Translations under genes and position numbers: made by a program
In this document: positions 1 to 10,747 of the stretch, piece by piece
Position numbering within the stretch: the first letter of the stretch is position 1
Layout: each line of letters starts with the position of its first letter
DNA from: Phaeoceros laevis
Lineage: Eukaryota; Anthocerotophyta; Anthocerotopsida; Notothyladales
Direction: 5' to 3'
NCBI GenBank assembly: GCA_049999765.1
Contig: JBNGIQ010002247.1
Coordinates: 1-29,496 of the forward strand
Length of the DNA stretch: 29,496 nt
Notes under the pieces: generated by a model
Told to the model about the DNA's origin: nothing
What the model saw: only the letters and a program-made list of their open reading frames with translations
The model's database searches: none

Positions 1-440
1 CAATCCTGGTTGGGACTGATCTTGTTCCATGTGTGTGTTGCTCATCAGTCCAAGATAAATGAGCTTGAGTAAAAGGACCAGCAGGAGGCTTTGATATCAT
101 GAACCTGTATGGCCAAGGCCTGCCCTTTCCTTCCGATTGAGATGCTTCATTCAGCCTGTTCACATAATTGGTTGTATCACTGCAAGCTCATGACCAGATT
201 CAATCACTGTAAGCTACCAACCCAGCGTGCTGGCACGCTCGAATACCATGTGGGAGAAAGATACCTCAGTGGCGCCATCCACGGTGCTGTCCCTTCCATT
301 GGGCGATTTGTGGAGATAGTGCTCATGCCGTGCAATCTGTGCGCCGGTTCATATTATTGAGGTACAGTTCACGGGCTTGGGAACACGATTTTGGGTTAGG
401 GTTAGGCCTCCTGATTGATGGAGGTTCATGTGATAAGAAA

Positions 441-532
441 TTAGGGCACGCTTCGCCTAGGAGAGAAAATGAAAGTTACCGACATTGAAAAAGTTAGGGC
501 ACGCTTCGTTGGGTCGAAGTTAGGGCACGCTT
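441..532 (+). repeat. Three dispersed copies of a 13-bp direct repeat
   Basis: The identical 13-mer TTAGGGCACGCTT occurs at 441-453, 494-506 and 520-532. Start-to-start spacing is 53 and 26 bp, close to a 2:1 ratio. The first two copies continue with CG. No gene is recognisable beside it. It may be a decayed satellite or the edge of a mobile element; function is unknown. Confidence 0.6.
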
Positions 533-725
533 AAACTAACAGCGGGTAAGTGGGTGGCGGGTAAGGGAGAGTAACGGATAGCGAACGGCGGACGGGCAAC
601 GGCTAGTTTGCAGCCGGGCTACCGGTGTGGGGAGACCGGTAGCCCCGAGGGGAGAGAGAGTGAGAAGTACAGCACGGACGAGTCAGTCGCACGTATCGGT
701 CATCAACGTTCTTTACGCTTTAGGA

Positions 726-796
726 GATGGGCTCTTGGCCAATCGGTAGAGGCTAGGTTTAGTTTAACGAGGGTCACGGGTTTAATCCAATCACCA
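726..796 (+). repeat. tRNA-like sequence, possible SINE head or tRNA pseudogene
   Basis: A box A-like stretch (TTGGCCAATCGGTAGAGG near 735-752) is followed about 30 nt later by a box B-like stretch (GGGTTTAATCC near 778-788). Spacing and order match the internal RNA polymerase III promoter of a tRNA, and the text resembles a tRNA-Lys D-arm and T-arm. The arms do not close into a clean cloverleaf, so a functional tRNA is unlikely. Coordinates are approximate. Confidence 0.33.
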
Positions 797-1458
797 CACG
801 TCCCAAACTCACCTGTGATGATGACATTCCTGCTCTCCCTCTGAAAATAGTTCCACGAACTACTGATCGATTAACAATTAAAACTCTGAGGCACTTTGGA
901 CGTGAATTTTGGTTTTCGGTTGCTTCTGCGTCCCAGAAGCGGAAGTTTTGAGGTATTTTCAGATGATGGGTCGTCTGTGGGGTTCACGGCTTCATCAGCA
1001 AACCGCGTGATAATAATACTAGCAGAAACGATCCTGCAGCATATAACCTCGGCCTGAAGAAATCCATCGAGAGCCGTTGTAAAATGGTACTCCGACGACG
1101 TCTCGCTCAACGGTGCATAGTGCTCAACTGGGTCCTGAAATTGTATTTTACACACAATGAACATCTCTGTCCGGCCGATGGACTGAAAGACACTCAAGGA
1201 GAAGAGACGTCTGATGCCATGGACCAAGCACTTCTGCCAGAGCGCAGTTGGCTAGCTTGCTGTCTGGAGGAAGCCACTGCTAGGAAAAGTTGTTCACGAA
1301 AGCTAAGATGTTAATTTCTCTTTGAAAAACCAATCAACAAGTTGAATCAACCGCAACATGGTTTGGCAAGACATGATACAATATACAAAGTGCTTGTTAG
1401 GATCACGACTCAAAAAGCTTCACACAAGTTCGACAAGGGCCTTCTCTATGTTTTTGTG

Positions 1459-3549
1459 CTAAAGCCTCCTCGAGCCTCTACGTGACTTGAAAGACTTCAC
1501 TCTGCTGAACACGCCTCCGCTCATCAGACCCCCTGTATTGCTATTGGATGCATTCTCTCGGAGCGATCTGTCCAGTGAAGCAGTTTGGATTTTCAACAGG
1601 TCATGCAGTTGAGGGCCCTCCGCTGGCTTTGACGGTGTTGACCAGACATCGATGCTGGAGGTGGGGCTCTTGAAAAAACTCGTTCTGCCGGGAGGGGTGG
1701 GCGTCCTCTGGGCCACCTGAGGAGCATTATTCTCCTTGTCGTGCACTTCATGATCTTCACCAGCGCCCAAACTTGTAGTCCCGCCTTTCGCTTGTTTAGC
1801 TCCGAAAATGAAGGACGGCACACGAGGTCCTGCCTTCTTCCCTGGTTTGCCATTAGCAGAAGTTGCCCTGTTCAAGAAAGATGGCTTCAACGGACTTGGC
1901 TTTTTCACTCCATTGGGCGCTGGGAGACCTGGATTTGACTTGGAATTCTGCTGAGGCAAATTGGCTCGGTTGATAAGACCAAGTACTTCCCTGGACACCT
2001 CATTGTCAGCAATCAGAAAATCGCCCTCTTCCTGCCAGTCCTCCAGTAAGCCCCTCTGGGGCACTTGTTCCTCAGCTTCCTCTTCGTCGTCCTCTTCAAC
2101 CGCCAGTACAGCTTCCTGTTCCATGTTCTCCGAAGGCTTCTCGGCCATACTGTCCTCATCATTGCGGTCTCTTGACCGGTCAGAGGCACGCAACCTCCTG
2201 GCAGCCCCTATGCTGTCCTCCCTGTCAATATCCTCATCGAGGAAACCTGCTGCACGTTCTTTTGCCTCATTACGCCTCCACCCATTCTTCAGCCGGTGGA
2301 GAATATCATCAGTGTCGGCCTGGTCCCTTTCTTCGAGCCACTCTTGATGGAGCTTTTCCCGCTTACGCTTGTCGGAGGGCTTTTCCTCGGCCGTTCGTGC
2401 TACAAGATCTTGTAGGTCACCTTCATTCTCATCCACATCTTCATCGCTGTCCCCCTTGCCGTCATCATCTTCATCTTCTGCTTCGTCGTCAATCATGGCC
2501 CTGGCTATGATGTACTCGGATGGCACTTTCTCTTCACGGACCTTTCCTGTCTTCGATGGTTTGCGCTTCTCGCCTTCTTCCTCCTCCTCCTCCTCCTCCG
2601 TATCCACTTCAGAGCTTCTTTCCGAGTTTCGACCTGGCAAATCCTTGTGCCCTACATCGACGGGGCTTTCTCGCCTGTCGGACTCGCTACTGAGCTGAGA
2701 GTACGAGAGTATATCTGGGGAATCCGGCTTATCCTGTTCAGCTGTACAAGGCACTGAACCGTGAGAAGCTGAACCTGCTTGCTCATCAGGAGTGCAAGGC
2801 GTAGATGATGATGCCTGGCCAGCCAGCACGCTTCCGGGTTCCAAGCCTTGCGTGTTGTCCACCCCTCCAACACGCTCTAGTGACTCCTCAATGCTCCTAG
2901 CCACTTGCTGAGGCCCGGCTCCTACCGAGTCGGAAACTTCCCGATCTGCATCCTTACTAGGTTCCCTACCGTCATCCGAACTGAAAACATCCCTCTCAGC
3001 CGGCACGGCCTTCTTGCCCTCCTGCTGTGAGGCGGTGAACCAACTGCTAGACGAACCAGCGGCAGCACCTTGTTCCAGTTGCCGCCTCCGAGCTCGTATC
3101 TTCTCCAAAACAGAAGATATCGGCTTTGGCACCACTGGCTGAGCAGCAAATGCTGCCCCTCTGCTCTCCCGCAGCAGCCTTTGCGATTCCGCATAGAGCC
3201 CTTCCATCTCCCCCTTGTTCTTCCGCTTCCTTCCCCCCTTTGCCTTCTCCGTGGAAGTACCGACGTCCTCTTCCAGCGGCGCTGCCTCCTCCTCCTCCTC
3301 CTGCCCTGCCGAAGCAGAGGAGGGTTCCTCATCAGGCTCTACTGCTCCCTCCTCTCGCTTCCTTTCCAGAAATCCCAAATACGCCTCCTCATCATCCTCA
3401 TCCAGTCCAGCACTCCTGCAGTCGTCCTCTTCCTCTTCCTCTTCCTCCTCCGCATCCTCCTCAGAATCTCCCAAAATTGACTTGAGCACCGCTTCCTCAT
3501 CGTCTTCGTCCACATCCTCCATTTCAACCTCCTCACCAACAACTGCCAT
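1459..3549 (-). CDS. Claspin/Mrc1-like replication checkpoint protein
   Basis: This is an uninterrupted 696-residue frame. Claspin/Mrc1 proteins travel with the replication fork in the nucleus and mediate checkpoint signalling to the effector kinase. Support from the sequence: a very acidic N-terminus (Glu/Asp runs in the first 100 residues); a segment near 120-155 with the claspin-like pattern ESQRLLRES then PKPISSVLEKIRARR; a second acidic block from about 344 beginning SEYIIARAM; then LHQEWLEERD (about 400) and ILHRLKNGW (about 416). The C-terminus is basic. I start at ATG 3547-3549, which has A at -3 and G at +4; the frame runs on upstream only to a non-ATG codon at 3600. No intron is needed. 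The gene is head-to-head with plastid EF-G. The family assignment rests on short motifs and composition. Confidence 0.68.
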   Translation of the reverse strand: MAVVGEEVEMEDVDEDDEEAVLKSILGDSEEDAEEEEEEEEDDCRSAGLDEDDEEAYLGFLERKREEGAVEPDEEPSSASAGQEEEEEAAPLEEDVGTSTEKAKGGRKRKNKGEMEGLYAESQRLLRESRGAAFAAQPVVPKPISSVLEKIRARRRQLEQGAAAGSSSSWFTASQQEGKKAVPAERDVFSSDDGREPSKDADREVSDSVGAGPQQVARSIEESLERVGGVDNTQGLEPGSVLAGQASSSTPCTPDEQAGSASHGSVPCTAEQDKPDSPDILSYSQLSSESDRRESPVDVGHKDLPGRNSERSSEVDTEEEEEEEEGEKRKPSKTGKVREEKVPSEYIIARAMIDDEAEDEDDDGKGDSDEDVDENEGDLQDLVARTAEEKPSDKRKREKLHQEWLEERDQADTDDILHRLKNGWRRNEAKERAAGFLDEDIDREDSIGAARRLRASDRSRDRNDEDSMAEKPSENMEQEAVLAVEEDDEEEAEEQVPQRGLLEDWQEEGDFLIADNEVSREVLGLINRANLPQQNSKSNPGLPAPNGVKKPSPLKPSFLNRATSANGKPGKKAGPRVPSFIFGAKQAKGGTTSLGAGEDHEVHDKENNAPQVAQRTPTPPGRTSFFKSPTSSIDVWSTPSKPAEGPQLHDLLKIQTASLDRSLRENASNSNTGGLMSGGVFSRVKSFKSRRGSRRL

Positions 3550-4189
3550 TCTGAAAGACCAACACAGCTTGTGAAATTTAAGATCTCCCGCCGACTGCAA
3601 CGGCAGACCAACTCCTCAGCAACCTCAAAGCAACAACCTGTGCTAGAAAGCACAGCTTTGCACGGGTCACGGGCTTGCGCAATAGCCTTGGCGCCAAAAA
3701 TTTCGAAAGAGCTCGCGGGTAGAGAGCAGTCTCGTGTGTGCAGTAAGAAACGTACGAATGAAACGATTGTCAGAGGATAGGGCCTCAAACGCCTCAACGT
3801 GGACGCCGCTGCGCTTGGCGAATTCGGTGGGGTCGCGCTCCCTCTCCCTCGCTCCTTGCGGATAGTCCTGCTACATTAAAATAAGCTTGGCCCCTACTTC
3901 ACAGGTTGCAGAGTGCCTACTCTTCTGCTTCCGCTGAAGAGTTTCGGTACTTGCCTGGTGTCCGAAGTAGCTGCGGCTGCTACCGACGTGAGTTGAAGCC
4001 ACATTTTTTGCATCAGCTTCTGTCCATTTTCATTTCAATCGCTTGGTTTGAAGAATGTCGGTAGATTGGCAATTCTGAAAGAGGGTGCGTCTATGGGATT
4101 GTTGTTCAAGTAAGCCTGCCGTCATGTAGTCAGCTGAGGATTGGACTTGCTGCCCTGCTTTGTTTTGCGCGCAGGCAGGGAAGCCAGTT
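3550..4189. promoter_or_regulatory. Shared intergenic region of a divergent gene pair
   Basis: These 640 bp separate the start codons of the claspin-like gene (leftward) and plastid EF-G (rightward), so both promoters and both 5' leaders must lie here. A 5'-leader intron is plausible on the EF-G side: donor GTAAGC at 4110 and a pyrimidine-rich acceptor ending in gcgcag at 4174, 65 nt long. Two ATGs (4054 and 4092) precede the EF-G start. No clear TATA box was recognised. Confidence 0.5.
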
Positions 4190-6857
4190 ATGGCGGCCTC
4201 AATAGCTCAAGTGAGCGGCATCTGCTGCGCGAGCTCTGTCACATGCCAGTCCTCTGCTCCTAGCAGCAGCGGAAAGGGGGAAGTTTGTAAGGGGATTGCC
4301 AACTTTTCCGGCTTGAAGAATGTCAGGGGACTCCCTGCCTCGTCCTCTTTGGAGGTCTTGTCGCTCAAGAGGACAGTGATGAGGTCACTGAAGGCAGCAG
4401 GGTTGACCAAGAGGGCAGCAGTAGTCTGCATGGCAGGACCTGATGGTACGGGTGGTGGCTGCGTGATGAAGAGTTACCTTTCTCCATGAATTCTTGTGTA
4501 TAGTTTGAGGATGCGGATTGATCGTTGCTTGTAAAATGGACGTTTGCAGAGAAGCGGGAGGTACCTCTGCGCGATTACAGGAATATAGGTATCATGGCTC
4601 ACATTGATGCTGGAAAGACCACAACCACTGAGCGGATTCTCTTCTACACGGGAAAGAACTACAAGATTGGTGAGGTGCATGAGGGCACAGCAACCATGGA
4701 TTGGATGGAGCAAGAGCAAGAGAGGGGAATCACCATCACCTCTGCTGCAACGACGGCTAAGTGGAAGGACCACCGCATCAACATTATCGATACCCCTGGG
4801 CATGTGGATTTTACCTTGGAGGTTGAGCGAGCTCTCAGAGTTCTGGATGGAGCTATATGTTTGTTTGACAGTGTGGCAGGAGTGGAGCCCCAGTCGGAGA
4901 CGGTATGGCGCCAGGCAGACAAGTACGGTGTTCCTAGGATCTGTTTCGTGAACAAGATGGACCGCCTGGGGGCAAATTTTTTCAGAACCAGGGACATGAT
5001 TATCAGCAATCTGGGTGCCACTCCGTTGGTCCTGCAAATTCCAATTGGTTCTGAGGATAGTTTTTCAGGAGTGGTTGATATAGTGAAAATGCAGGCTATT
5101 GTCTGGAGTGGAGAGGAACTGGGGGCCAAATTTGAGTACTTGGAAATCCCTGAAGACCTGAAGGAGTTGGCTGCAGAATACCGGGGAAAGCTGATAGAAA
5201 CCATTGTAGAGCAAGATGATGAGGCTATGGAGCTCTATTTGGAGGGAGTTGAGCCATCTGAAGAGAAAATTGTGGAGCTTATCAGGAAAGGAGCCATCTC
5301 TTTGTCCTTTGTGCCAGTCCTATGTGGATCAGCCTTTAAGAACAAAGGTGTGCAACCGTTGCTCGATGCTGTGGTGGCATATTTGCCGTCTCCCATGGAC
5401 TTGCCACCGATGAAGGGTGTTGATCCAGACGATAGTGCAGTAGAATTAGTCAGGAAACCCGATGACACTGAGCCATTCTCAGGACTGGCTTTTAAAATCA
5501 TGAACGACTCGTTTGTTGGTTCCCTGACATTTGTACGAGTCTACTCAGGAGTTCTTTCAGCTGGTACTTATGTTATCAACGCCAACAAGAACAGGAAGGA
5601 AAGGGTTGGAAGGCTGCTCGAAATGCATGCGAATAGTCGAGAGGACGTGAAGGTTGCTAGGACGGGTGATATCATTGCCCTTGCTGGATTGAAGGATACT
5701 GTAACTGGAGAAACTCTGTGCGATCCAGACAAGCCAGTTATCCTGGAGAGGATGGAGTTCCCTGACCCTGTCATCAAAGTCGCCATCGAGCCGAAGACTA
5801 AAGCAGATGTGGATAAAATGTCTGCTGGTCTGGTCAAGCTGGCTCAGGAAGATCCATCGTTTCATTTCTCTAGAGATGAGGAGACTAACCAGACTGTGAT
5901 CGAGGGAATGGGAGAGCTGCATCTGGAGATCATCGTGGACAGGCTGAAAAGAGAGTTCAAGGTACGTACTCACTATAGCAATTCTGTCCTTTGGCTGGTT
6001 AAAGCGTATGTAGACCTCTTGCCCATCGCTTAGTATCATTCCCCTGCCCTGGAACTGAGGTGTTGCCTGCGGCAGGTGGAGGCAAATGTCGGTGCCCCTC
6101 AGGTGAACTACAGAGAGAGCATCGGAAGGCAAGTGGAGGTGAAGTATGTCCACAAGAAGCAATCTGGTGGACAAGGGCAGTTTGCTGAGGTTGTTATCAG
6201 ATTTGAACCCCTGGATCCTGGGTCGGGATATGAGTTCAAGAGCGAAATCAAGGGTGGAACGGTGCCCAAGGAGTATGTTCCTGGTGTTGTGAAAGGACTG
6301 GAAGAGATGATGGGCAACGGTGTGCTTGCTGGGTTTCCTGTGGTTGACGTCAGAGCTGTTCTTCTGGATGGTTCCTACCACGAGGTGGACTCCAGTGTTT
6401 TGGCTTTTCAGCTAGCAGCCCGCGGAGCTTTCAGGGAGGGTATGAACAAGGCTAATCCAAGGCTTCTTGAGCCTGTGATGAAAGTGGAAGTTGTGACCCC
6501 TGAGGAGAGCATGGGTGATGTTATTGGTGATCTCAACTCGAGGCGAGGGTCCATAAACCAATTAGGAGACAAACCTGGTGGCTTGAAGGTGAGCTGTCAT
6601 TGCAAAAGTAGTCGCTGATGCAAGCAAAAGTTTGTATCCATTCGTATTGCTGATTGATGTAACCTTGCTTCTGTTCCTCCTGCCAGGTGGTGGATGCGTT
6701 GGTGCCTCTGTCAGAGATGTTCCAGTATGTAAGCAACTTGAGGGGAATGACCAAGGGACGTGCCTCTTACACAATGCAACTTGCCCAATTTGAAGTTGTC
6801 CCACAGCATATCCAAAACAAGATCACTGAGAATGCTAAGACCCCATCGGTCGCCTAA
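4190..6857 (+). CDS. Chloroplast elongation factor G
   Basis: EF-G is the GTPase that drives ribosome translocation, here in the plastid stroma (SCO1/cpEF-G family). Exons: 4190-4445, 4550-5961, 6076-6588, 6687-6857. Introns are 104, 114 and 98 nt, all GT-AG and phase-consistent. The product is 783 residues, the same length as I recall for Arabidopsis SCO1. Residues 1-85 are a Ser/Ala-rich transit peptide. The GTPase domain has G1 AHIDAGKT (102-109), G3 DTPGH (166-170) and G4 NKMD (220-223); RGITI of switch I is at 144-148. The rest follows EF-G domains II-V through to [17 protein letters not shown] near the C-terminus. Start ATG 4190 opens the transit peptide. Donors at 4452 and 4455 would also keep frame, so the first junction could move by 6 or 9 nt. 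Confidence 0.96.
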
Positions 6858-8197
6858 TTTTGTAGATACTCTATTGACAAATGACTAACTAAATTCATAT
6901 TGGAGCCAGTGGAGCTAGTAGAGCTTTTATACGTCTTGTGATGGAGAATCCCTTCTTCTTCCTTCTAACGAGTGCCAGTCGGAAACTCAGCCAGCTTGTT
7001 GTGTTCTTTCGCTCAAATTCTCGAAGCAAGGGTCTCGACCGTGACGATTGGATAGCCAGTAATGATTGTGTAGTTCCTCAACCCTCAACCGTGTGGTGCC
7101 GTGAAGAGGGTCTCACTTATTAGTATCTTGAATCAATGCTTTGTATCTTGCTTTATATCTAACTTTGTATCTTACTTTGTGCAACGTTCCAGTTTTGCGC
7201 ATTCTTTTCACCATTTCGTAGGGCACTTGACCTTTAAAATGAGAGGTCATAGGCTACCGGAATGCAGCCTCGCCGGTAATCAGAAAAGGATATTACCAGG
7301 ATGGTAATCTAAGTTTCCATTGTAGGGGGCAAGCTTAAAGGTAGTTTCTTAGTGGGGAATTCTGAGTATAAAAAGTTTTTTTTTGGTGATAATGGCACGG
7401 CTCTTTATATGTCAAAGCTCCACAATGTGTTACAACGCTTCTTTGGTCTTGCTACATAGTAATTCCCTACCTACCCCAAGGTGCAAAGAGAAGCACTATG
7501 GGATTGAACCCAGGTGGGCACTTTGGAAGCCGCAAGACCCAACCACTTGGATATTCCCCTGGAGACTCTACACTTACTAAGTTGTCAATTGAACTTGTGG
7601 GTCATGGTATAAAAATGTTGTGAGGCAGACACCACATGCATTCTCTTTGTTGTTACCTCGCACGTAGATAAATATCTATCTATCTGCTAATAAACGAGCG
7701 GCATCCTAGACGGCAAGCCAATCGCCGTAGAACTTGGAACCGGCTCTCATGTGGGGAATCTCTTGGTCCTAGTGTTATTTTGTTTGTTCTCTGAATTTCT
7801 CTTAGTTGATACTTCATCCCCCTTGTGACAATCCCGATTCCCGACCTCCCGACCTCCCTCCCAACCAATAACCAATCCGTAAAACAGGTGAAGCGAAGTG
7901 AATGTATGAGAGGCAGGTTCTAATGCATGTACGGTACAGGATGACACTTGGACGGGGCTCTTTTCAAAACTGATAGAAGGTACGTACTGCGCGGAGGCCT
8001 TGTGTGTATGCGTATTTGCTGCTTGACGTCCTGTGGTGCCCCTTGAGGACAGATCAGAGAGAATTATGCTGTTCACAATGGCGAAGATACGCAATGTTTC
8101 TGTGTTGAGACCTGGAGCAGGGCTCCGAGTGGCTATCATGCGAGAGAATTTGCCGCTGCAAATGTAGACCACACGACGGTTCCTCCTCACCCGCGGA
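6858..8197. other. Intergenic region between EF-G and acyl-ACP thioesterase
   Basis: This holds the 3' flank of EF-G and the promoter of the thioesterase. No frame here looks like a gene. It contains a T8 run near 7377, a tRNA-like element on the minus strand (about 7497-7565) and a (TATC)3 microsatellite at 7673-7684. An in-frame stop at 8165 closes the thioesterase frame upstream. Confidence 0.5.
7497..7565 (-). repeat. tRNA-like sequence, possible SINE head
   Basis: Read on the minus strand, a box A-like stretch (ATATCCAAGTGGTTGGG) precedes a box B-like stretch (CTGGGTTCAATCCC) by a tRNA-like distance. The T-arm makes only about four pairs and I cannot close an acceptor stem, so this is more likely a tRNA-derived SINE relic than a working tRNA. 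It differs in sequence from the element near 730. Confidence 0.35.
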
Positions 8198-10072
8198 ATG
8201 GCGGGTACGATCTTGGGGCCCCAGCTGCGCTTTTCATCAACACTGTCCACGGATGTCAGGTGCGAGGCCGCATCAGATGCTGGTGCAGCTCCGCAGCATC
8301 TCCGGACGAGTGTAGATCAGCCAAGGTTGGGATCTACCCAGCGTTTCCTCACTGTGGAGAACTCGGAGCCTTTAGGGAGCTGGTCGCGTGGCCAGCGCCA
8401 CAGAGCCTTAAGAGGTTCCAGGTCCAAAGTCACGTTGTTACAGGATGATGGCCTGCTGACAGAAGATCGGGAGAAAGAGGAACTCTCCTCGGCTGTGAAG
8501 AATCGGAACTCCTACATTGGCTTTGGAGTGGTGATACAGGATGAATCAGTGTACCGAGAGAGATTTGTGGTACGGTTTTCTGAAGTCGGAGCAAATGGGA
8601 CCACCTCCTTGGAAATTCTCTCTTCCCTGCTGCAGGTCGGCCTCCACATTCCCTGCCTCTTTCAATAACCTGATGGGAAGTTGCAAATTCTGATCGATGA
8701 CAACATTGCCACTTAACAATCTGTCTTCTGTAAGCCTACCAGGAAACCGCATGCAATCATGTGCTTGAAATGGACTACAAATTGTCTCCCGGCAAGAACG
8801 AGGGGAAGCTAATTACTGTAACCACCCGCATGCATATCGAAGTGGATCGCTATCCTGCTTGGTAGGGTCTCCACGTTGTCCGTACCTGAGTGCAAAAGAA
8901 CTGGAAAACTTGATGGGACGATCCCTGGCCTTACCATCGAGTGTTTCCTTTGTTTTGCACAGGCGTGACCTGCTGGAGATCGATACATGGTTTCAGATCG
9001 AAGGAAGGGCTTCAGTACGCAGAGACTGGACTGTGAAAAATGTTAAGACGGGGGATGTTATAGCAGTGGCTACCAGGTGAGAAGGAAAGCGGGCAAGGTT
9101 GTCTGCCCTGGACAGCGGTACTTGCCATAATTTGACCAGGATTGGGTACGTCATTAAGCTTGGGGGATTGTCATGCGGCCATGCTGACGGGAGTGTAGTT
9201 TCCCCCTTGGAGATATCAGCAAGTGGGTGATAATGAATGCGGAGACGAAGCGGCTAGCCAAGTTGACAGATGACCTTCGTGACGAGCTCGTTCCACATGT
9301 CAAGGATCCTCCTAGGTAAGGCAGACCATGTCCGCAGCAACTTCCTATGTGTCGTCCACCCTCTCAAAACATGTCAGATGTTTCTTTGTGTTGATGTCAC
9401 CAACAGATGGGCTATGACGGAAGACAGAATGAAGGCAAGCTCAGCAAAAATAGCAACGCTGGACAGTGCAGCTGAGTTCCGGAAGTGTGGTCTTGTGGTA
9501 GGCGTTGTGCTTGATGTGCAAGTGACTTCATAGGACTAATGCAGGCAATGAATCAAAGCAGTCACATGGGTCAGCTGATATATACCTCTGCCTGCAGCCA
9601 TCCGTGAAGGATTTTGACATGAATCAACACGTCAACAATGTGCGATATATGAGCTGGATGCTAGAGGTCTGGACTTTCTTCACTGTCCTCTGTAGAACTT
9701 GCTAGCAGTTAAGGGTCACAGGCATTTTTTCATCTAATGTGAGGGACTGGATATATGCAAGGTGTATTAGGCCGTAGATACTACAGCTCACTACTCACAC
9801 CCTAGAGTGCATCATGCCTGCAGAGCATACCTGATGACGTGAAGAAGGAATATGAGGTCGGCAGAATAACTCTGGAGTACCGCCGGGAAGCATTTGCAGG
9901 GGATATTATTGAGTCTCTGGCTAGTCCCGAGCCCTCATCGTCCCCAAGTGACCATGACAACTCAACAGATTCTCAGGATTTAGGGTATATCCATTTGCTG
10001 AGGACTGTAGATGGAGACTACGAGGTCAACAGGGGACGAACTGTTTGGAGGAAGGCAAGAAAACATAGCTAG
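8198..10072 (+). CDS. Plastid acyl-ACP thioesterase (FAT family)
   Basis: FAT enzymes hydrolyse acyl-ACP in the plastid stroma and release free fatty acids for export. Exons: 8198-8635, 8743-8861, 8963-9076, 9220-9315, 9407-9497, 9598-9666, 9824-10072, giving 391 residues, normal for the family. ATG 8198 is the first after an in-frame TAG at 8165. Residues 1 to about 110 look like a transit peptide and linker. Two hotdog folds follow: the first has YRERFVVRFSEVGANGT, ETACNHV, RMHIEVDRYPAW and RRDW; the second has DMNQHVNN with Asp293, Asn295 and His297, then LEYRRE with Glu331, matching the catalytic Asp/Asn/His/Glu set. The residue after Glu331 is Ala332, where FatA and FatB normally have Cys. 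Features of FatA and FatB are mixed, as expected for a lineage outside seed plants, so no subtype is assigned. Confidence 0.93.
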
Positions 10073-10747
10073 ATGAACATCTTTCGCAGTTTGATGCGTA
10101 TCGTGTACCACTATTCTGTATGATATCGCAGGGAACCGGTTACTCCAGAAAAAACTGTTGGGATGAAAGGAGCTGGTTACCTTTTCTGGGCCACCTCGTG
10201 TGCCATCTTTCAAACTGTTTTTGGCAGGTATCTACCTGATGATCCGAACCAAGTGGTCACGGGAGGCTGTAAACGGCTGCATGGTCGTCATGAGAGTGTC
10301 TCTTGTCATGCGTTGTTTGGTAGTTGTTAATTGTTTGGGGTATCTTCCCCTCCAGGCTCTTGTGACACCAGTCAGTCCAGGTCCATTGGTTTCACCATAA
10401 GTTTTGTAAAAAATGTATAGCCTGTCGCACCAGTTGTTCCTGCAAAGTCGTCCCGGTGAGGCGAATGTACGGCCTGTAACCGTTTTGTGCTGGAAGCACA
10501 TTAAAATGTTCAAGCTGAACCTCGCTTGATGCGCATACAAGATATGTGGAAAACAGCTGGTAGCTCAGAATTAGTGAGCCCCAAGCACCCCATGAGCTAG
10601 ACTGTGCGCTTACGCTCCCCGCTCCGACCTAAACATTGGTTCTAGACGGACAAATAGATTGACAGATGTATGCTACAATTGTATCTGTAAACTGGAAACA
10701 AGATGGGTACAACGTAAGAGTAAAATTTAAAGCTCGCATCCAAAAGC
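10073..10747. other. Intergenic region between two convergent genes
   Basis: This is the 3' flank of the thioesterase and of the leftward DUF4228 gene. I see no coding signal. A TTAAAA-rich segment near 10500 could belong to a polyadenylation region. If the DUF4228 gene has a further exon, it would lie at the right end of this stretch. Confidence 0.45.

Larger units (their letters stand above)
1..1458. other. Left-edge region without a recognisable gene
   Basis: I see no supported coding gene here. Open frames at 109-360, 608-844, 871-1227 and 1084-1314 show no family similarity, and two of them overlap on opposite strands. The stretch holds a short GGGTTAGGGTTAGG run at 393-406, three copies of a 13-bp repeat (441-532) and a tRNA-like sequence near 730-796. 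The right part is the 3' flank of the claspin-like gene. Confidence 0.5.

Noticed and set aside
393-406. Telomere-like GGGTTAGGGTTAGG
   Set aside because: Only two units and not the usual plant TTTAGGG repeat; no array is present.
3070-3574. Plus-strand frames rich in Ser, Pro and Leu opposite the claspin gene
   Set aside because: They are the complement of Glu/Asp codon runs in the real minus-strand gene and have no independent similarity.
3550-3600. Upstream extension of the claspin-like protein by 17 residues
   Set aside because: The upstream in-frame start codon is TTG; ATG 3547-3549 has a strong initiation context.
4525-4549. Start of plastid EF-G at 4525
   Set aside because: That codon is TTG inside an intron; phase and the transit peptide place the true start at 4190.
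5962-6033. A C-terminally truncated EF-G ending at 6033
   Set aside because: The frame after 5961 is intron sequence with a canonical donor; exon 3 restores the EF-G sequence.
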